Source: Saccharina japonica (taxonomy: Eukaryota; Sar; Phaeophyceae; Laminariales; Laminariaceae). From it: a DNA stretch of 64,000 nucleotides. The DNA is taken from contig MEHQ01001493.1 of the NCBI GenBank assembly GCA_008828725.1, positions 432,884 to 496,883 on the forward strand, read 5' to 3'. Positions within the stretch are counted from its first letter, which is position 1; each line of letters begins with the position of its first letter. The position numbers were made by a program, and so were the translations under genes. The notes below the pieces were generated by a model, which searched no databases, had not been told where the DNA came from, and saw nothing but the letters and a program-made list of their open reading frames with translations. Positions 51,950 to 62,319 of the stretch are shown piece after piece.

Positions 51950-52660
51950 GCAAGTGTACAAGCAACAAGCAAGAGAGCCAAGTGGAAAACATACTGCTTC
52001 GCGCGCACAAGTGTCAACAAAACTCATGACTGCCTTCGAAGCAGCAGGTCTCACGGTTTCAGAAAAGAAGACGGAGACGATGCTGCTACGAACACCAGAC
52101 CAGGCATCCCTAGCTCCACCGCTTGTCATCGAAGCAGCTGGTCAGAGGTATACACAGACGACCGCGTGATTGTATCTGGTTGGCGTTATACATGTAAGCG
52201 CTGACCTCTCGCTTCAAATCGGACGACGGACCCGCCTCATCTGCGCATGCCTCAAACGGTTCGGACGGAGTTTTATGTAATGATGACTACCCCACTTAGT
52301 CCGAAAGTCCGCATGTTGAAGGCCGAGGTGGTTGATCTGTACGGGTGTGCGACGTGAACCCTCAGTGCGAAACAAGTCGACAAGCTCCGAACGGTACACT
52401 ACCAAGCCCTCCTGCGAGTCATTGGCTTCTAGCTCCGACAACATACTGACGATACCACCCTCTTGTACGCGAAGGCCCTCAAGAGGCACGATGCGGGAGC
52501 ATCTGAACGACCATCCGTAAACGGCGGCTCTTTTTTGCGGGGGCCGTGGTGCAGCAAAAAGAGGAGCGAGTACCCAGTCAGGTGGTGTTCGCGACGATGA
52601 CCGGTGGGGAGGGCCCGAGACCGGGCGGACAATGGAAGACTTGAAATGAACGCCTAGTTG
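51950..52660 (+). mobile_element. LINE 3'-end fragment, plus strand
   Basis: Frames in order read LMTAFEAAGLTVSEKKTETM with LLRTPDQ, then PLVIEAAGQRYTQTT, LSPKVRMLKAEVVDLYGCAT, LSAKQVDKLRTVHYQALLRV and LLYAKALKR. This is the region after the YADD box of the same class of LINE as at 48804-49904, including the 'KxRMLKAxVxxxLLYGCxTW' block. Several stops and frameshifts are present. It is in the opposite orientation to the other fragment, so they are two separate insertions or an inverted one. Confidence 0.8.
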
Positions 52661-52847
52661 ATGACTTCGATTTTTTTCAAGCCACCGAGGGGTCCACGGA
52701 ACACTCCCCGTTGGTGTTTGGAGTTGAGATAGCGGTGTGGACCATTCCAGCAAAGGAAGGCAGGCAAGTAAGTGATACCGGGGGTGTCCTCGAAGCAGCC
52801 AAACGGTTCATGGTCAGGTGGGATGAGGATGAGGCGAAATTGAGTAC

Positions 52848-52894
52848 AGACAGACAGACAGCCAGCCAGCCAGCCAGCCAGACAGACAGACAGC
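52848..52894. repeat. (CAGA)n(CAGC)n(CAGA)n microsatellite
   Basis: CAGACAGACAGACAG, then five CAGC steps, then CAGACAGACAGACAG. It follows directly on a LINE-fragment region. Confidence 0.9.
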
Positions 52895-53035
52895 TCTGAA
52901 AAGCCAAAGAAAAAAGAAGCACGCCGTACTCGTAGCCACCAAGGAATTAACCGGGCAAGTAACACTGACCAGCCCGAACGAGTTTAAAGCTACTGTAGTA
53001 GAGTAGTTATATAATACAGTGTTGTTTCAACAAAA

Positions 53036-53197
53036 ATGCGGCGCAATTGGAAAATCACGTCGTTTGTCAGCCGCCTGCGCGCTACGGTGGGCACCTTCGA
53101 GTACTATCAGGATGTACAGGTAGCCATGAGCAACGGGGTGCGTGTGAAGCAAAAAGCAGGAGCCGTACGCCGACGAGCCTTGACGCACGAGCGATAA
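53036..53197 (+). CDS. Candidate 53-codon small ORF
   Basis: The ATG lies in an A-rich context (CAACAAAAATGCGG) and the frame runs to TAA at 53195-53197. It encodes a basic peptide beginning MRRNWKITSFVSRLRATVG and ending AVRRRALTHER. There are no low-complexity runs and the composition is protein-like, with hydrophobic, aromatic and charged residues evenly mixed. I do not recognise it. It could also be a terminal exon or chance. Confidence 0.25.
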   Translation: MRRNWKITSFVSRLRATVGTFEYYQDVQVAMSNGVRVKQKAGAVRRRALTHER

Positions 53198-54194
53198 TGT
53201 GACCCGGGAAACTGCTGTTTTCGGGTTTGCATCGTTTTGGTGGCTTTTTTATTATGGGAGCACACCCGAACCAATCCCCCCCCCACCTCTGCCGAACACA
53301 GTTCTGGTCATAGCAGAGGCCCCTCGTGGTGAAACACCTTCAGACTTCGAAGGGAGGTGTCGACCATCAAGCCAGTGACGCCTGCCCGTGTTTTGGTCCT
53401 CGTAGCTTCATCGAACGAGCAGTTGAGTGCCTCTCAAGCTGCCGACGAAAGTCGTTGCAGACCGGCCTCTGGGGCGGCGGGCCCCACCTTCCAGGTGGTG
53501 CTCGCGAGACGCATGCGGTCTGACGAGGGCAAGCGCCAGGGAGACGGGGTAGGCACGGTCTCAAGCTTTCCACAGATACTTGGTCTCACGGCGTTCGCTC
53601 TCTGTGGCCCGAGATATTCCTGATGAAAGTGGGCCCAAGAAAGCTTGCTTTCTCGGTATCCTCCGCTCGCACGACTCAGGCCTATCGCTCGCATGCTCGT
53701 ATAGGCTTGCCTAGTTCCCTGTGCACATGCCACAACACTCAAGATTTGACCGCTGATTACTACCAGCCTGGGACACAACACAACCAAACAAGGTGCTCAT
53801 CTCCTCCAGTATCCTCCTGTAAGCACAGCCTCTTGTTGCTCAGGACCGTTCTCCTCTGGTTTGCGAAGATACGCGACGTCTGGCCTGTGTCCTCTTCTCA
53901 AGAACCCTTTTTCTATAGCGTTCCAAGGGTTTTCAAAAATTTATAGTGGTATGTTTGTATAGGGGCATTCTAATAAAAATTACGGAGGAACTTAGTTGAA
54001 ACAACACTGAATACGCCCGAGCGCTCGGGTACTACTATCAGTACTGCAATACACGAGTGTCTGAACTGTAAACGCACAGCAGTAGTCGTACAGTAGTATA
54101 AAACTATATACCTAGACCTTGCGGGCTTCGGAAGCTTTCTTCCGCATATCTTCGTAGATGACAGCCACTCTCAGCCTTTAATTGCCGAAGGAGA
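53198..54194. other. No gene recognised
   Basis: GC-rich 53280-53640, then ordinary DNA. A plus frame 53357-53623 and a minus frame 53434-53787 overlap, with no family motif in either. Confidence 0.4.
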
Positions 54195-55075
54195 AGTTAC
54201 TTGCTTTCCCGAAGTTCTTGGCTTTCTTTGCTTTCTTCTTTCTTCGCGTTTTGGGTTCGTTCGTGCGTGTACAGTGAGCAAGGCAGCGCGGGCGAGCCCG
54301 GCGCCATCGCGGGTATGGGAGGGCGCTTGCCAGTAGAGGGGGGGTCAGAAGGAGAGCGTTCGCCTTTTTCGTGACTAGGCGTGGCGTGTCCATCGAGACA
54401 CGAGGGAACATGAAGGGGCTTTGTGTGCCTTGGTGGTGCTGCGATCAATCCAGTATGTCCGGAATTATAAGGGTCGTTTCCGCGCGAAAAAGAACATTCA
54501 AGCGGTGCTTATTTCTCGACCAAATATTATTTACAGAGACCGGTCGCCCCGGTGGTCTAACTGGTAGCCACGAAGCCTGTAGGGCCGGATGTCGAGGGTT
54601 CGATTCTCCCCATGGAGATTTTTATTCTCAAATGACACCGACTGTCGAGAGCGCATATTATAGCGTGGGGAAGCAAAATTCGACGAAAGTTGACGAGGGA
54701 AGAAAGTGCTGAAATATTCTCGCGATAAAAACCAAGGCAAGAACCGTAGTGGGGGAGGAGGGAGAGGAGCCTACTTTGTGACCCCGGATCTGAGTTACGA
54801 CTAGGGAGGGAGAAAGACGGAAGTGCGAAGATAATGAATGGGATGGAAAAAATAAATAAATAAAAAAAGAGAGTCAGGCGGTTTGGACACCAACATCCTC
54901 GAGCGGGCGAACGAGGGCCACGGTGAGCACTGGGCTTCACGCAAGGCGGGCCACGGGACTCACTGGGGCAGAGAGGCAGTAGAGCTCGACCCGGACCGAA
55001 TCGATGGCGAGGTGATCGCGGGTGGGCGGGGAGCGTCAATGCTGACAGGACGTGACGAGACGTTCCAAGTTTTTG
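54195..55075 (+). repeat. Dispersed repeat A, copy 1 (split by a SINE)
   Basis: The segments 54245-54540 and 54873-55035 match 62500-62765 and about 62780-62945 in order. Shared words include GCAGCGCGGGCGAGCCCGG, CCAGTAGAGGGGGG, GTGTCCATCGAGACACGAGG, TCAAGCGGTGCTTATTTCTC, TCGAGCGGGCGAACGAGG and AGAGCTCGACCCGGACCGAA. The intervening 54541-54872 is absent from the other copy. No long conserved frame is convincing, although a proline-rich minus frame survives in all copies. Confidence 0.8.
54541..54872 (+). mobile_element. tRNA-derived SINE, copy 2, inserted in repeat A
   Basis: The tRNA-like head (54543-54616) has CGCCCCGGTGGTCTAACTGG (A-box-like TGGTCTAACTGG) and GAGGGTTCGATTCTCC (B box). The body is 54617-54845 and is the inverted match of 7550-7750, sharing for example ACGGTTCTTGCCTT and ACTCAGATCCGGGGTCACAA in complement. 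The tail is AAAAATAAATAAATAAAAAAAG. Repeat A sequence continues directly on either side (CAGAGAC before, AGAGAGTCAGGCGG after). The unoccupied site in the 62.5-kb copy reads CACAGAGAGACCCGGAGAGA, so the boundaries are well supported. Confidence 0.82.
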
Positions 55076-55172
55076 TTTTAGCGGCGCAATCATCACAGAC
55101 CCGACGGCCCGACGGGATTTTTATTTTCAAACAATTTTTTCAAGGTTATGCTCTGTAGGGTTTGTGGATATA

Positions 55173-55540
55173 GGGTACGGGTATGGAAGTATTACAGAAC
55201 TTACAGAAGTTCCGGTTACGGGTATGAAAGTATTACAGAACTCACAGAAGTTCCGGGTGTCGTGACACAGGCGTACAGAAATCACAGAAGTTCCGTGCGG
55301 GTACAAACTAGTTGTACCCTTACCTCGGGTATTGTAGCACGGGGCGTACAGAACATACAGAAGTTCCGGGTACGGGTAAGAGAGTGTTACAGAACTCACA
55401 GAGGTTCCGTACAGGTATAAAGACGTTGTACCCGTACCCCAGGTATTGTGGCATGGGCGTACACAACTTACAGAAGTTCCGGTTACGGGTACAAGTGTCG
55501 CACAGGACTCACAGAAGTTCTTTGTAGCGTAATAATACCC
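55173..55540. repeat. Array of ACAGAAGTTCCGGGTACGGGTA units, cluster 1
   Basis: Seven or so copies of CTCACAGAAGTTCCGGG or CTTACAGAAGTTCCGGT, spaced unevenly and alternating with ACGGGTATGAAAGTRTTACAG and TTGTACCCGTACC pieces. The cluster ends CAGAAGTTCTTTGTAGCGTAA and is followed by CTTGCAAAGTTT about 60 bases on. Confidence 0.85.
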
Positions 55541-56399
55541 GGGGAAAACCCCGTATATGGTTATTTACGTACCTTACAGAAACAATCTTGCAAAGTTTGC
55601 ATACCATTACAGCAGTAGTACAGGACACTTATAAGAAACAGGAAAGCTGGCCAAGGCTGCATATATTATTTGAGAGAGGGTGTTCTCAACGCTACAACTT
55701 CAATAGAAAACGACTATCGAATTTATCATTTCCTCTAGATATCAGACTGTTTTTTTTGTATTAATACCGTTACTAAATTCGTGCCCTGTACTGTTCTCGT
55801 AAAAGGACTGGTGAACCGACAAAAAACATTTCACCAAGAACAGCTTCGTACAGGTATTAAACCACACCACAACACACCAAGCTAGCACCAGGACATCCAC
55901 GCCTCGTTCACTACACGGTGGCGAACCGCATCTTTGTCGCGGACACCCAGGGCAAGCAGAAGAGTCGTCGGCACGACTACTTGATAGATTCAAGCTCCCA
56001 TCACCGCTGTCGGAATTTGACGGGCCTGGTACAACGCCAGAAGACATCCACAGCACTACGAATATATATACTCCGAAGTATAGTAACATGTACGGCATGT
56101 AGCTGGTACTACGGAGTACGATATATATATATATAATGTTATGTGTGCGTATGATACGACGTGATCGTACCTGGTACTATATACGATCACGATACGTACA
56201 ATACGAATAATACATACTCGTAAGGATAATATATATTTTATGTATTACACACCTACCTGTCATTTACACAACAGCAGTCTACCATATTAATCTTATCTTT
56301 GGGCGGCGAAATATGCAAGAAAAAATAAGAGCCTTATGATAAGAGTGGTATCATAAGAAGACCGTACGGGTAAAGTATGGTCTAAACCCGATCTGATAC

Positions 56400-56825
56400 C
56401 AGCACCCCAGGTATTCTGACAGAGGTATACCCTTACCCCGGGTATTGTGACACGGGGCGTACAGAGCTTACAGAAGTTCCGGGTATGGGTATGGATGTCG
56501 TAAATAACTCACAGAAGTTCCGGGTACGGGTATGAAAGTGGTACAGAACTCACAGAAGTTCCGGGTACGGGTATGAAAGTGTTACAGAACTCACAGAAGC
56601 TCCGTGCGGGTATAAGAGTTGTACCCGTACCCCGGGGATTGTGGCACAGGCGTACAGAACGTACAGGAGTTCCGGGTACGGGTATCACAGAACTCACAGA
56701 AGTTCCGGGTACGGGTATAAATGTCGTACAGAACTATTGTAGAACTAGCAGAAGTTATTTGTAGGGTAATACCCCGGGTATGGTTTTGAAGGTATAATAC
56801 CCTACAGAACACAAGCTTGCAAAAT
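56400..56825. repeat. Array of ACAGAAGTTCCGGGTACGGGTA units, cluster 2
   Basis: Same units as at 55173, including three consecutive near-identical steps of about 41 bases (56509, 56550 and 56591 approximately). It ends AGCAGAAGTTATTTGTAGGG with CTTGCAAAATTT downstream, so the end and flank are shared with cluster 1. The two clusters are therefore copies of one repeat-containing element. Confidence 0.85.
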
Positions 56826-56834
56826 TTCGTGTTC

Positions 56835-57070
56835 ACTTGATTTTCATTTTTTTCCGACCGTTTTGTTTGTTTTTGTTTTTCGCTGCTGCCGTTTTGTTTG
56901 AGTACGAGTACGCATGTACTCGTACGTCTTTCTCAGTTTTGTGGATTTTTGTTTTTCGTACTGCCCAACTTGACGACCGTGCTGTGCTTTCTCTTCCATA
57001 CAATACAAAGTACGAAGTGCTCGTACTACTGTACTACTGCTTGTAAATCTATATATGTTAGTTCGCTTAT
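56835..57070 (+). repeat. Dispersed repeat B, copy 1
   Basis: Matches 63065-63305. Shared words include TTCCGACCGTTTT, GAGTACGAGTACG, ACGTCTTTCT, TTTTTCGTACT, CAACTTGACGACCGTGC and GCTTTCTCTT. It is AT-rich and GTAC-rich, with no coding frame. Confidence 0.75.
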
Positions 57071-57084
57071 CACATATGCACATC

Positions 57085-57930
57085 CTTAGACCTACCGTAT
57101 GCCAATGGGAAAGCAAAGTTGGAAGTCGATCTTTGAAATATTTGCCTGGAATTTTCAGGCTGAAGATCCGCTCGTACCGCCGCTGTGGGAAAAAAGGGAA
57201 AAAATTGTTTGATTTTTTCATATTTTTTTTCTAACGGCTGCAGGCGGCGCAATTTGCTTTTTCTCATTGCAAATCGTCGACACCCCGATAAAAATCAGCT
57301 CGTACGACGATAGACCTTCGATCTCGACGTAGACTCAGCCCACAGCCAACCCGCTTCGGGTCGGGCAAGGCCAACGAGTGTAGATGACGGCCTCGAAGGT
57401 ATAAGGTGGATCCATGGTCTAGGGGGCGAGAGATTGCCGGCGGCGTCCTACGCTCTTCTCCCAAACCCGAAAAAAAAACTATTTTTTGCCATTTGTGGCG
57501 GATGGAGAATTTTTGTCATCTGTTTTATGCACACCAGCGGCCAATTGTCTGTTTATCATACGCCTCGCCAGTGCCCGCCACATATCACCGGCCATCGTGT
57601 GAACACGGTGACCCTAGGGTGGGTCGGAGCCCGTAACGAGCGCACCGCGTTCAGAATTCATGACGCAGTCGTTGGTTTTGTCGATCCATGTTTGTCGAGG
57701 ACTCGGAATCTCGCCGCTGCGAACTAAGATCGGCTTGAGTTTTTCTCAAGCCGATCTTGTCGCAACATCGGCTTGAGAATTGCCTTTTTCGGGCTTTTCC
57801 AAAAGTTGGGAATATTCCGTTTGAAGAATCGGTCCCATAGCAAGCTTGTTGTGGAAAAATCTGGCGGGGATCTTAGGAATTCAAACTTTTTAGGGTAACT
57901 TTGCTTTCCCATTGGCATAGGTCTTTAGGT
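57085..57930. mobile_element. Candidate TIR element (~840 bp)
   Basis: The left end reads AGACCTACCGTATGCC then AATGGGAAAGCAAAGTT (57089-57119). The right end, read on the minus strand, has AGACCTATGCC then AATGGGAAAGCAAAGTT (about 57922-57895). These inverted ends enclose about 780 bases with no transposase. A 14-bp perfect hairpin lies inside at 57726-57758. The target duplication is unclear. Confidence 0.55.
57726..57758. other. Perfect 14-bp hairpin with T5 loop
   Basis: AAGATCGGCTTGAG, five T, then its exact complement CTCAAGCCGATCTT. A further partial copy, ATCGGCTTGAGAA, follows at 57767-57779. Whether it acts as a structured RNA, a transposon end or a recombination scar cannot be seen. 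Confidence 0.85.
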
Positions 57931-59470
57931 CTGCGGATATCTCCCGCCTCTGACCGCCTCTCCGCGCGGTTTCTTCGCTGAGGCGTGCCCCCGCCCCGCC
58001 TGCAACCGCTGGCTTAGCTGATCCGCCCGCTCGGCGCCGTAGCGCGCGCGTGAGGCCTCGACGTCAACATCTACGACGAGATCTCCGAAAAATCGTGCCC
58101 TGTGAGCGTTTGGGCACATTGCCCACCGACAACGCCTATGTCTTCGCGTGGTTTTTTCACGTACGTGTTCTCTGGCCTCCAACCCGTGGGGGGGGTCGGC
58201 TTCCCGGCCGCCGTCAACATGGTGGAGGCCTGCGCGGGAGGATGTGTGCTCAGATCTGAGACGCCCCGAGAACACATACATGCCACCCAGGCTTTGTCGA
58301 GAACTGCCATCAATATTTGTTTCGCCGAGAGAGAGCTCCTGCTGCTGTACGTATACGTGTACGTATGTATGTAGTCTACAGCAAGTAGCACGTGTGATAT
58401 GGAGAGTAGCAGCTCATGTACTGTCAATGTTGTTGCGGAGCTCCTATGATTTGTACAGCAGCAGCTGTGGCCGCACCTTTTTAGCGGACAACGCGCTGCA
58501 TGCTGCATGCTGGAGGGGGTGGGCAGACCTTGATAGTAGATATTTACGGGGGTTGTGGGTTTGACGCCGAAAGCTGACCCTCCGACCCGAACCCTAACCC
58601 TAACCTTAACCCGAACCCTATGCCAGTGGTCAGTGCTGGGATGCTGTGCTTGGTAAGACTCTAGGTTGACTCGACCGGCGTGGATGGTGAGCTTGAAAAG
58701 ACTCGTGGTTTGCTCGGAATGCTGTGGCTGAGAAAGACTCCAAGTGATTGCGCCGCGTAAAACATACCCTTGGCCAACCAGAGTGCCTACATAGCTACCT
58801 CAGGAAGATCTACTATCATACTTTGTCCACTACTGGCATGCTGTTGAGGGTTTCAACGTAAAAAAATGGCATTGGCAAACGGGGATGGGGAAACACGATT
58901 TTTTGTCGTTTTTTACCGTTTTTGTTTTTTGTTCTCCTGGCGTATAGGAGGCGCGTAGATGTATACGTGCATCGGGTATATACGTATCGAAAACATGTAT
59001 CTATCAGTACTACTACTGCTGTACTACAACAGTCTACCACGAGCTGTGAGCAGTTCAATGTGGGTTGGATATGTATGACCACTATCAAAGATACACGCAT
59101 GTATCAGTTTTGCTGTTGCTGTTGTCGCCGTTGTTCGCATGTTTCGAATTTCGAAGATGTGTAGGTGTGTAGGCCCACACCGTGTACAGCATACAATGCG
59201 CATGTGTCAGGTTTGTGACCAAGATACATACGAGCACACACGTATATGAGTACAGCAGCAGCAGCAGTATCACATGTATTACGAGTACGGTTGCCACTCT
59301 CCGTGGGCAGTGTGCAGAGCGCTCTCAACTCTTGGCAGTACGTCTGATTTCCATCCTTCGACACAACGCTGCTGCTAACTAACAACGTGTATAACTCTTG
59401 GCATTACGTCTGACCCCCGTCCTTCGCTACAATGCTAACATTCCGGCATCACGCAGGCTGCGACCGGCGG
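57931..59470. other. No gene recognised
   Basis: Overlapping GC-rich frames on both strands at 57930-58280 have no family motif. A telomere-like CCCTAA cluster lies at 58592-58618. The T-rich block at 58860-58930 is vaguely like repeat B. Confidence 0.4.
58592..58618. repeat. Telomere-like CCCTAA cluster
   Basis: GAACCCTAACCCTAACC then TTAACCCGAACCC: three CCCTAA-like words in 27 bases. It is the opposite orientation to the GGTTAGGG cluster at 51052, about 7.5 kb away. Confidence 0.6.
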
Positions 59471-59549
59471 CCGTCCAGGCCGCCGGCGAAGCCCCTTGTA
59501 TATACTATTGTTTTACTACCATAAATAATCGCGAAAAAGGCACAAAACA

Positions 59550-59836
59550 CACCGATGACAACAGGCAGCGCAGCGCCGTACTACTGTGAGCCGTGTTGCT
59601 GTGCTTTCTCTTTCGAACATACAGCTTTGTTGTCCTGGAGCACGGAGCTAATAATGTACATCCCGAGCATGTTTTGCATGCATGCATGTCAAGTCCGCCG
59701 TTTCTTCGCTGCACCAAGAACCTCTTGGCATTTTAAAGTCGGTGCTTGCATACTACATCATGGGCCTCTTCTGCCTCTTTCCTTGCGCGAGCGTAGCGGG
59801 CGGCGTCAGCCGCCCGCGGAGCGGAGCCCTTGTACC
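59550..59836 (+). repeat. Dispersed repeat C, copy 1
   Basis: Near-identical to about 63385-63655. Shared words include CAGGCAGCGCAGCGCC, GAGCCGTGTTGCTGTG, TTTCGAACATACAGC, TTGTTGTCCTGGAGCA, CATCCCGAGCATGTTTTGCA, CAAGTCCGCCGTTTCTTCGC and GCGAGCGTAGCGGGCGGCGT. It ends GCGGAGCGGAGCCCTT in both copies. After this end, copy 1 is interrupted by the TIR element at 59850, whereas copy 2 runs directly into repeat D. Confidence 0.88.
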
Positions 59837-60693
59837 TGGTACAAACATATATACCACACCTCGGAAAACGTAACACTCGGATAACACCTATCTACGTTAT
59901 GGGGCCTAACGCAGGGACTTGGCAACGTACTAACATAGTGTTAACACTGGAGGGGCAATCACGGTAACGCGGTAACACAGTGTTAACACTGGAGGGGCAA
60001 TCACGGTAACGCGATAACACAGTGTTAACTGGAAACCCACGAACGTGCACACGCCTTAACGTTATGTTACACCGTGATCCGTCCTTCAACTAACACTTTA
60101 ACATAGTGTGAAGCTCTGACCCAACACGTACGTTATCACTCTAACATTCCCAGATCGATATCTGCAGATTTACTAACACGATAACATAATGTTACTGTCC
60201 ACGGAGCGTTAGACATAACACACTAACATTGTGTTACCCTTCGAATGAGTGTTAACATTGTGTTCCAAATAACACACTAACATAACACTAACATAGTGTC
60301 CAGCACTACTAACACTACGTTATTCGGACCCCCAGTCTGATTAAGGTCGGATAACGTAACATTTAACATACGTTAGATACGTTACAGTCTTAGCCGGCCG
60401 ATACGTAACACTATTTTAGGGTGTTAGCCTAAATGCTGAGGTCTACCTAACATTATGTTACGGTGTTACTGTCAGTAAATATGTGATTTTAACATTATGT
60501 TACTGTGTTACCATAATAATCAAACCGGGCGTAACATTATGTTACTGAGTTACCGTGGAGGCCGGAGTCAATCCAACGTAATGTTACTACTGTACGTTAC
60601 CCTTTGGATCTTCCCACGCTCTGACATGTGTTACCTGTGTTATAGGGGTAAAGCGGCGTCGCGGAGTAACATAATGTAGCCGTGTTATCAAAT

Positions 60694-61040
60694 TTTACTG
60701 ACATCCCAGCAACACAGTAGTTACTACTGTAGTACTTTACTCGTAGTGGATTTGAGGCGCGTCCTCAGTACCTGCAGTAGTCAAATCTGCAATGCATCAC
60801 GCTGGGGGAATACTGATTGTGCTGAACAAACGCGAATGAACATCTACGTATACGTGCCGTTTGAGTTTACTGACATCCCAGTAACACAGCAGTAGTTACT
60901 GCTGTAGTAATTTACTCGTAGTGGATTTGAGGCGCGACCTCAGTACCTGCAGTAGTCAAATCTGCAATGCATCAAGCTGGGGGAATACTGATTGTGCTGA
61001 ACCAACGCGAATGAGCATCTACGTTTACGTGCCGTTTGAG
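60694..61040. repeat. Tandem duplication, ~173-bp units
   Basis: 60694-60865 and 60866-61040 are head-to-tail. Both start TTTACTGACATCCCAG, contain TTTACTCGTAGTGGATTTGA and CTCAGTACCTGCAGTAG, and end GTGCCGTTTGAG. Differences are few (a CAG expansion in unit 2 and scattered substitutions), so the duplication is fairly recent. Confidence 0.95.
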
Positions 61041-61489
61041 TTATTTATTTTTATTTCAATAAAAACATGTCGCCAGCATACAGCAGCAGTAGAACAGCAG
61101 TAACAGCAGCATCAGTATAGGTCGCTTTACGCTCGGCTTGTCGGTCTAACCCCTGAACCCTCTGTACAAGTATTTAATCGATTGTGTGTCTCCTGGTTCC
61201 CCAAAGCGGTATTGATATTCGGCATAATTTGAAGACGAAAACTCTGCACCTGTGATTCGTACCTGTCCACAACAGATATTTTCGTAACATAGGTGCCACC
61301 ACTCCTACTGCTGTAGGATATTTACAGCAGCAGAGGTTCTTCGTCCCCTCATCAGTAGGAGGGTGGGCCTGGTAATACGTCGCTCGATACGGACTGCTGC
61401 TGCTGCTGCCGCTGCTACGGTAACATATAATAATGTCAACGTTTTATTGGCTATATACATACTTACGTTAACCATCTTATAACGTGTTT
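61041..61489. other. Internal spacer of the TIR element
   Basis: Ordinary-composition DNA without the TAACA palindromes. It includes CAGCAG runs (61078-61110, 61390-61412) and a CAGCAGTAGAACAGCAGTAA stretch. No frame of note. Confidence 0.5.
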
Positions 61490-62319
61490 TAGGATATCCC
61501 CAAGGATTTCCGCTAACACACTAACATACAGTTCGCGGCAGCACTTAATAATTCGGCAGTTAATAATTTAAGGCTGGATTTTCAGACGAAAATAAGAACA
61601 TGACCTATTTTATATTGAAATAGTGTAGGACACACCCTGCCTTACATAAGAATTCCAGCCTGGTCAGAATTAAGAGATTCTTAACTGGTGTCGCGTACTG
61701 TAGTGTTATGTGGTAATCAGTCTGAAGTGTGCCAATGTAGCAAGAAAGAATAAGGCAACATGCTAACATAACGTTACTCGCTACGGGCTGGTGTCGCTAA
61801 CACGGTAACACAATGTTAACGTAATAATGGTAATTCAGCTAACACATTTAATACATAGTGATATGTAAACGTTGATTGGACCATGTACGTTATCCGTCTA
61901 AAGTGTGTTACCGCAGTAAGTAAGAATTCCGCTAACACACTAACATAACGTTACTCGCTGAGGGCTGATATCAATAACACAGTAACATAATGTTAACGCT
62001 TCATTGACCATGTACGTTATCCCTATAACGTGTGTTACGATGGCAACTAGGAAGTTCGGTAACACACTAACATAGTGTTACTCGCTATGGGCTGCCTACT
62101 TTAACACCGTAACACTTATACTGCGGTCATCACGGGATCAAGGTAACACTCTAACATAATGTTAAGCGGTCGCCCGCCAATATCGTAACGAACTAACACT
62201 ATGTTATCACAAAATCCGGAAATTAGATAACGTAGTAACGTAATGTTACGATTTTTTCCGCTGGCGCGTAACATTAACATAAAACGTTAAGTGTTACGTT
62301 ATCCGAGGTGTGATATAGA

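Larger units (their letters stand above)
59850..62317. mobile_element. 2.47-kb TIR-bounded element packed with TAACAT-ATGTTA palindromes
   Basis: The left terminus reads TATACCACACCTCGGA, then A, then AACGTAACAC (59850-59876). The right terminus on the minus strand reads TATATCACACCTCGGA, then T, then AACGTAACAC (62317-62291). The outer TA could be the target duplication. Inside, 59890-60690 and 61490-62300 contain dozens of 10-14-base palindromes such as TAACATAATGTTA (60182, 62152), TAACATTATGTTA (60490) and TAACATAGTGTTA, with intervals of a few tens of bases. A tandem duplication (60694-61040) lies in the centre. No transposase frame is present. The flanks are repeat C on the left and repeat D on the right, which are joined without it at 63655-63690. 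Confidence 0.72.

Noticed and set aside
54543..54616. Functional tRNA gene
   Set aside because: The T and acceptor stems do not pair properly and the sequence is the head of a repeated SINE.
55173..56825. CRISPR-like look of repeated ACAGAAGTTCCGGG units
   Set aside because: Spacings and intervening sequences are uneven, the intervening parts are themselves repeats, and the window is eukaryotic nuclear DNA without cas genes.
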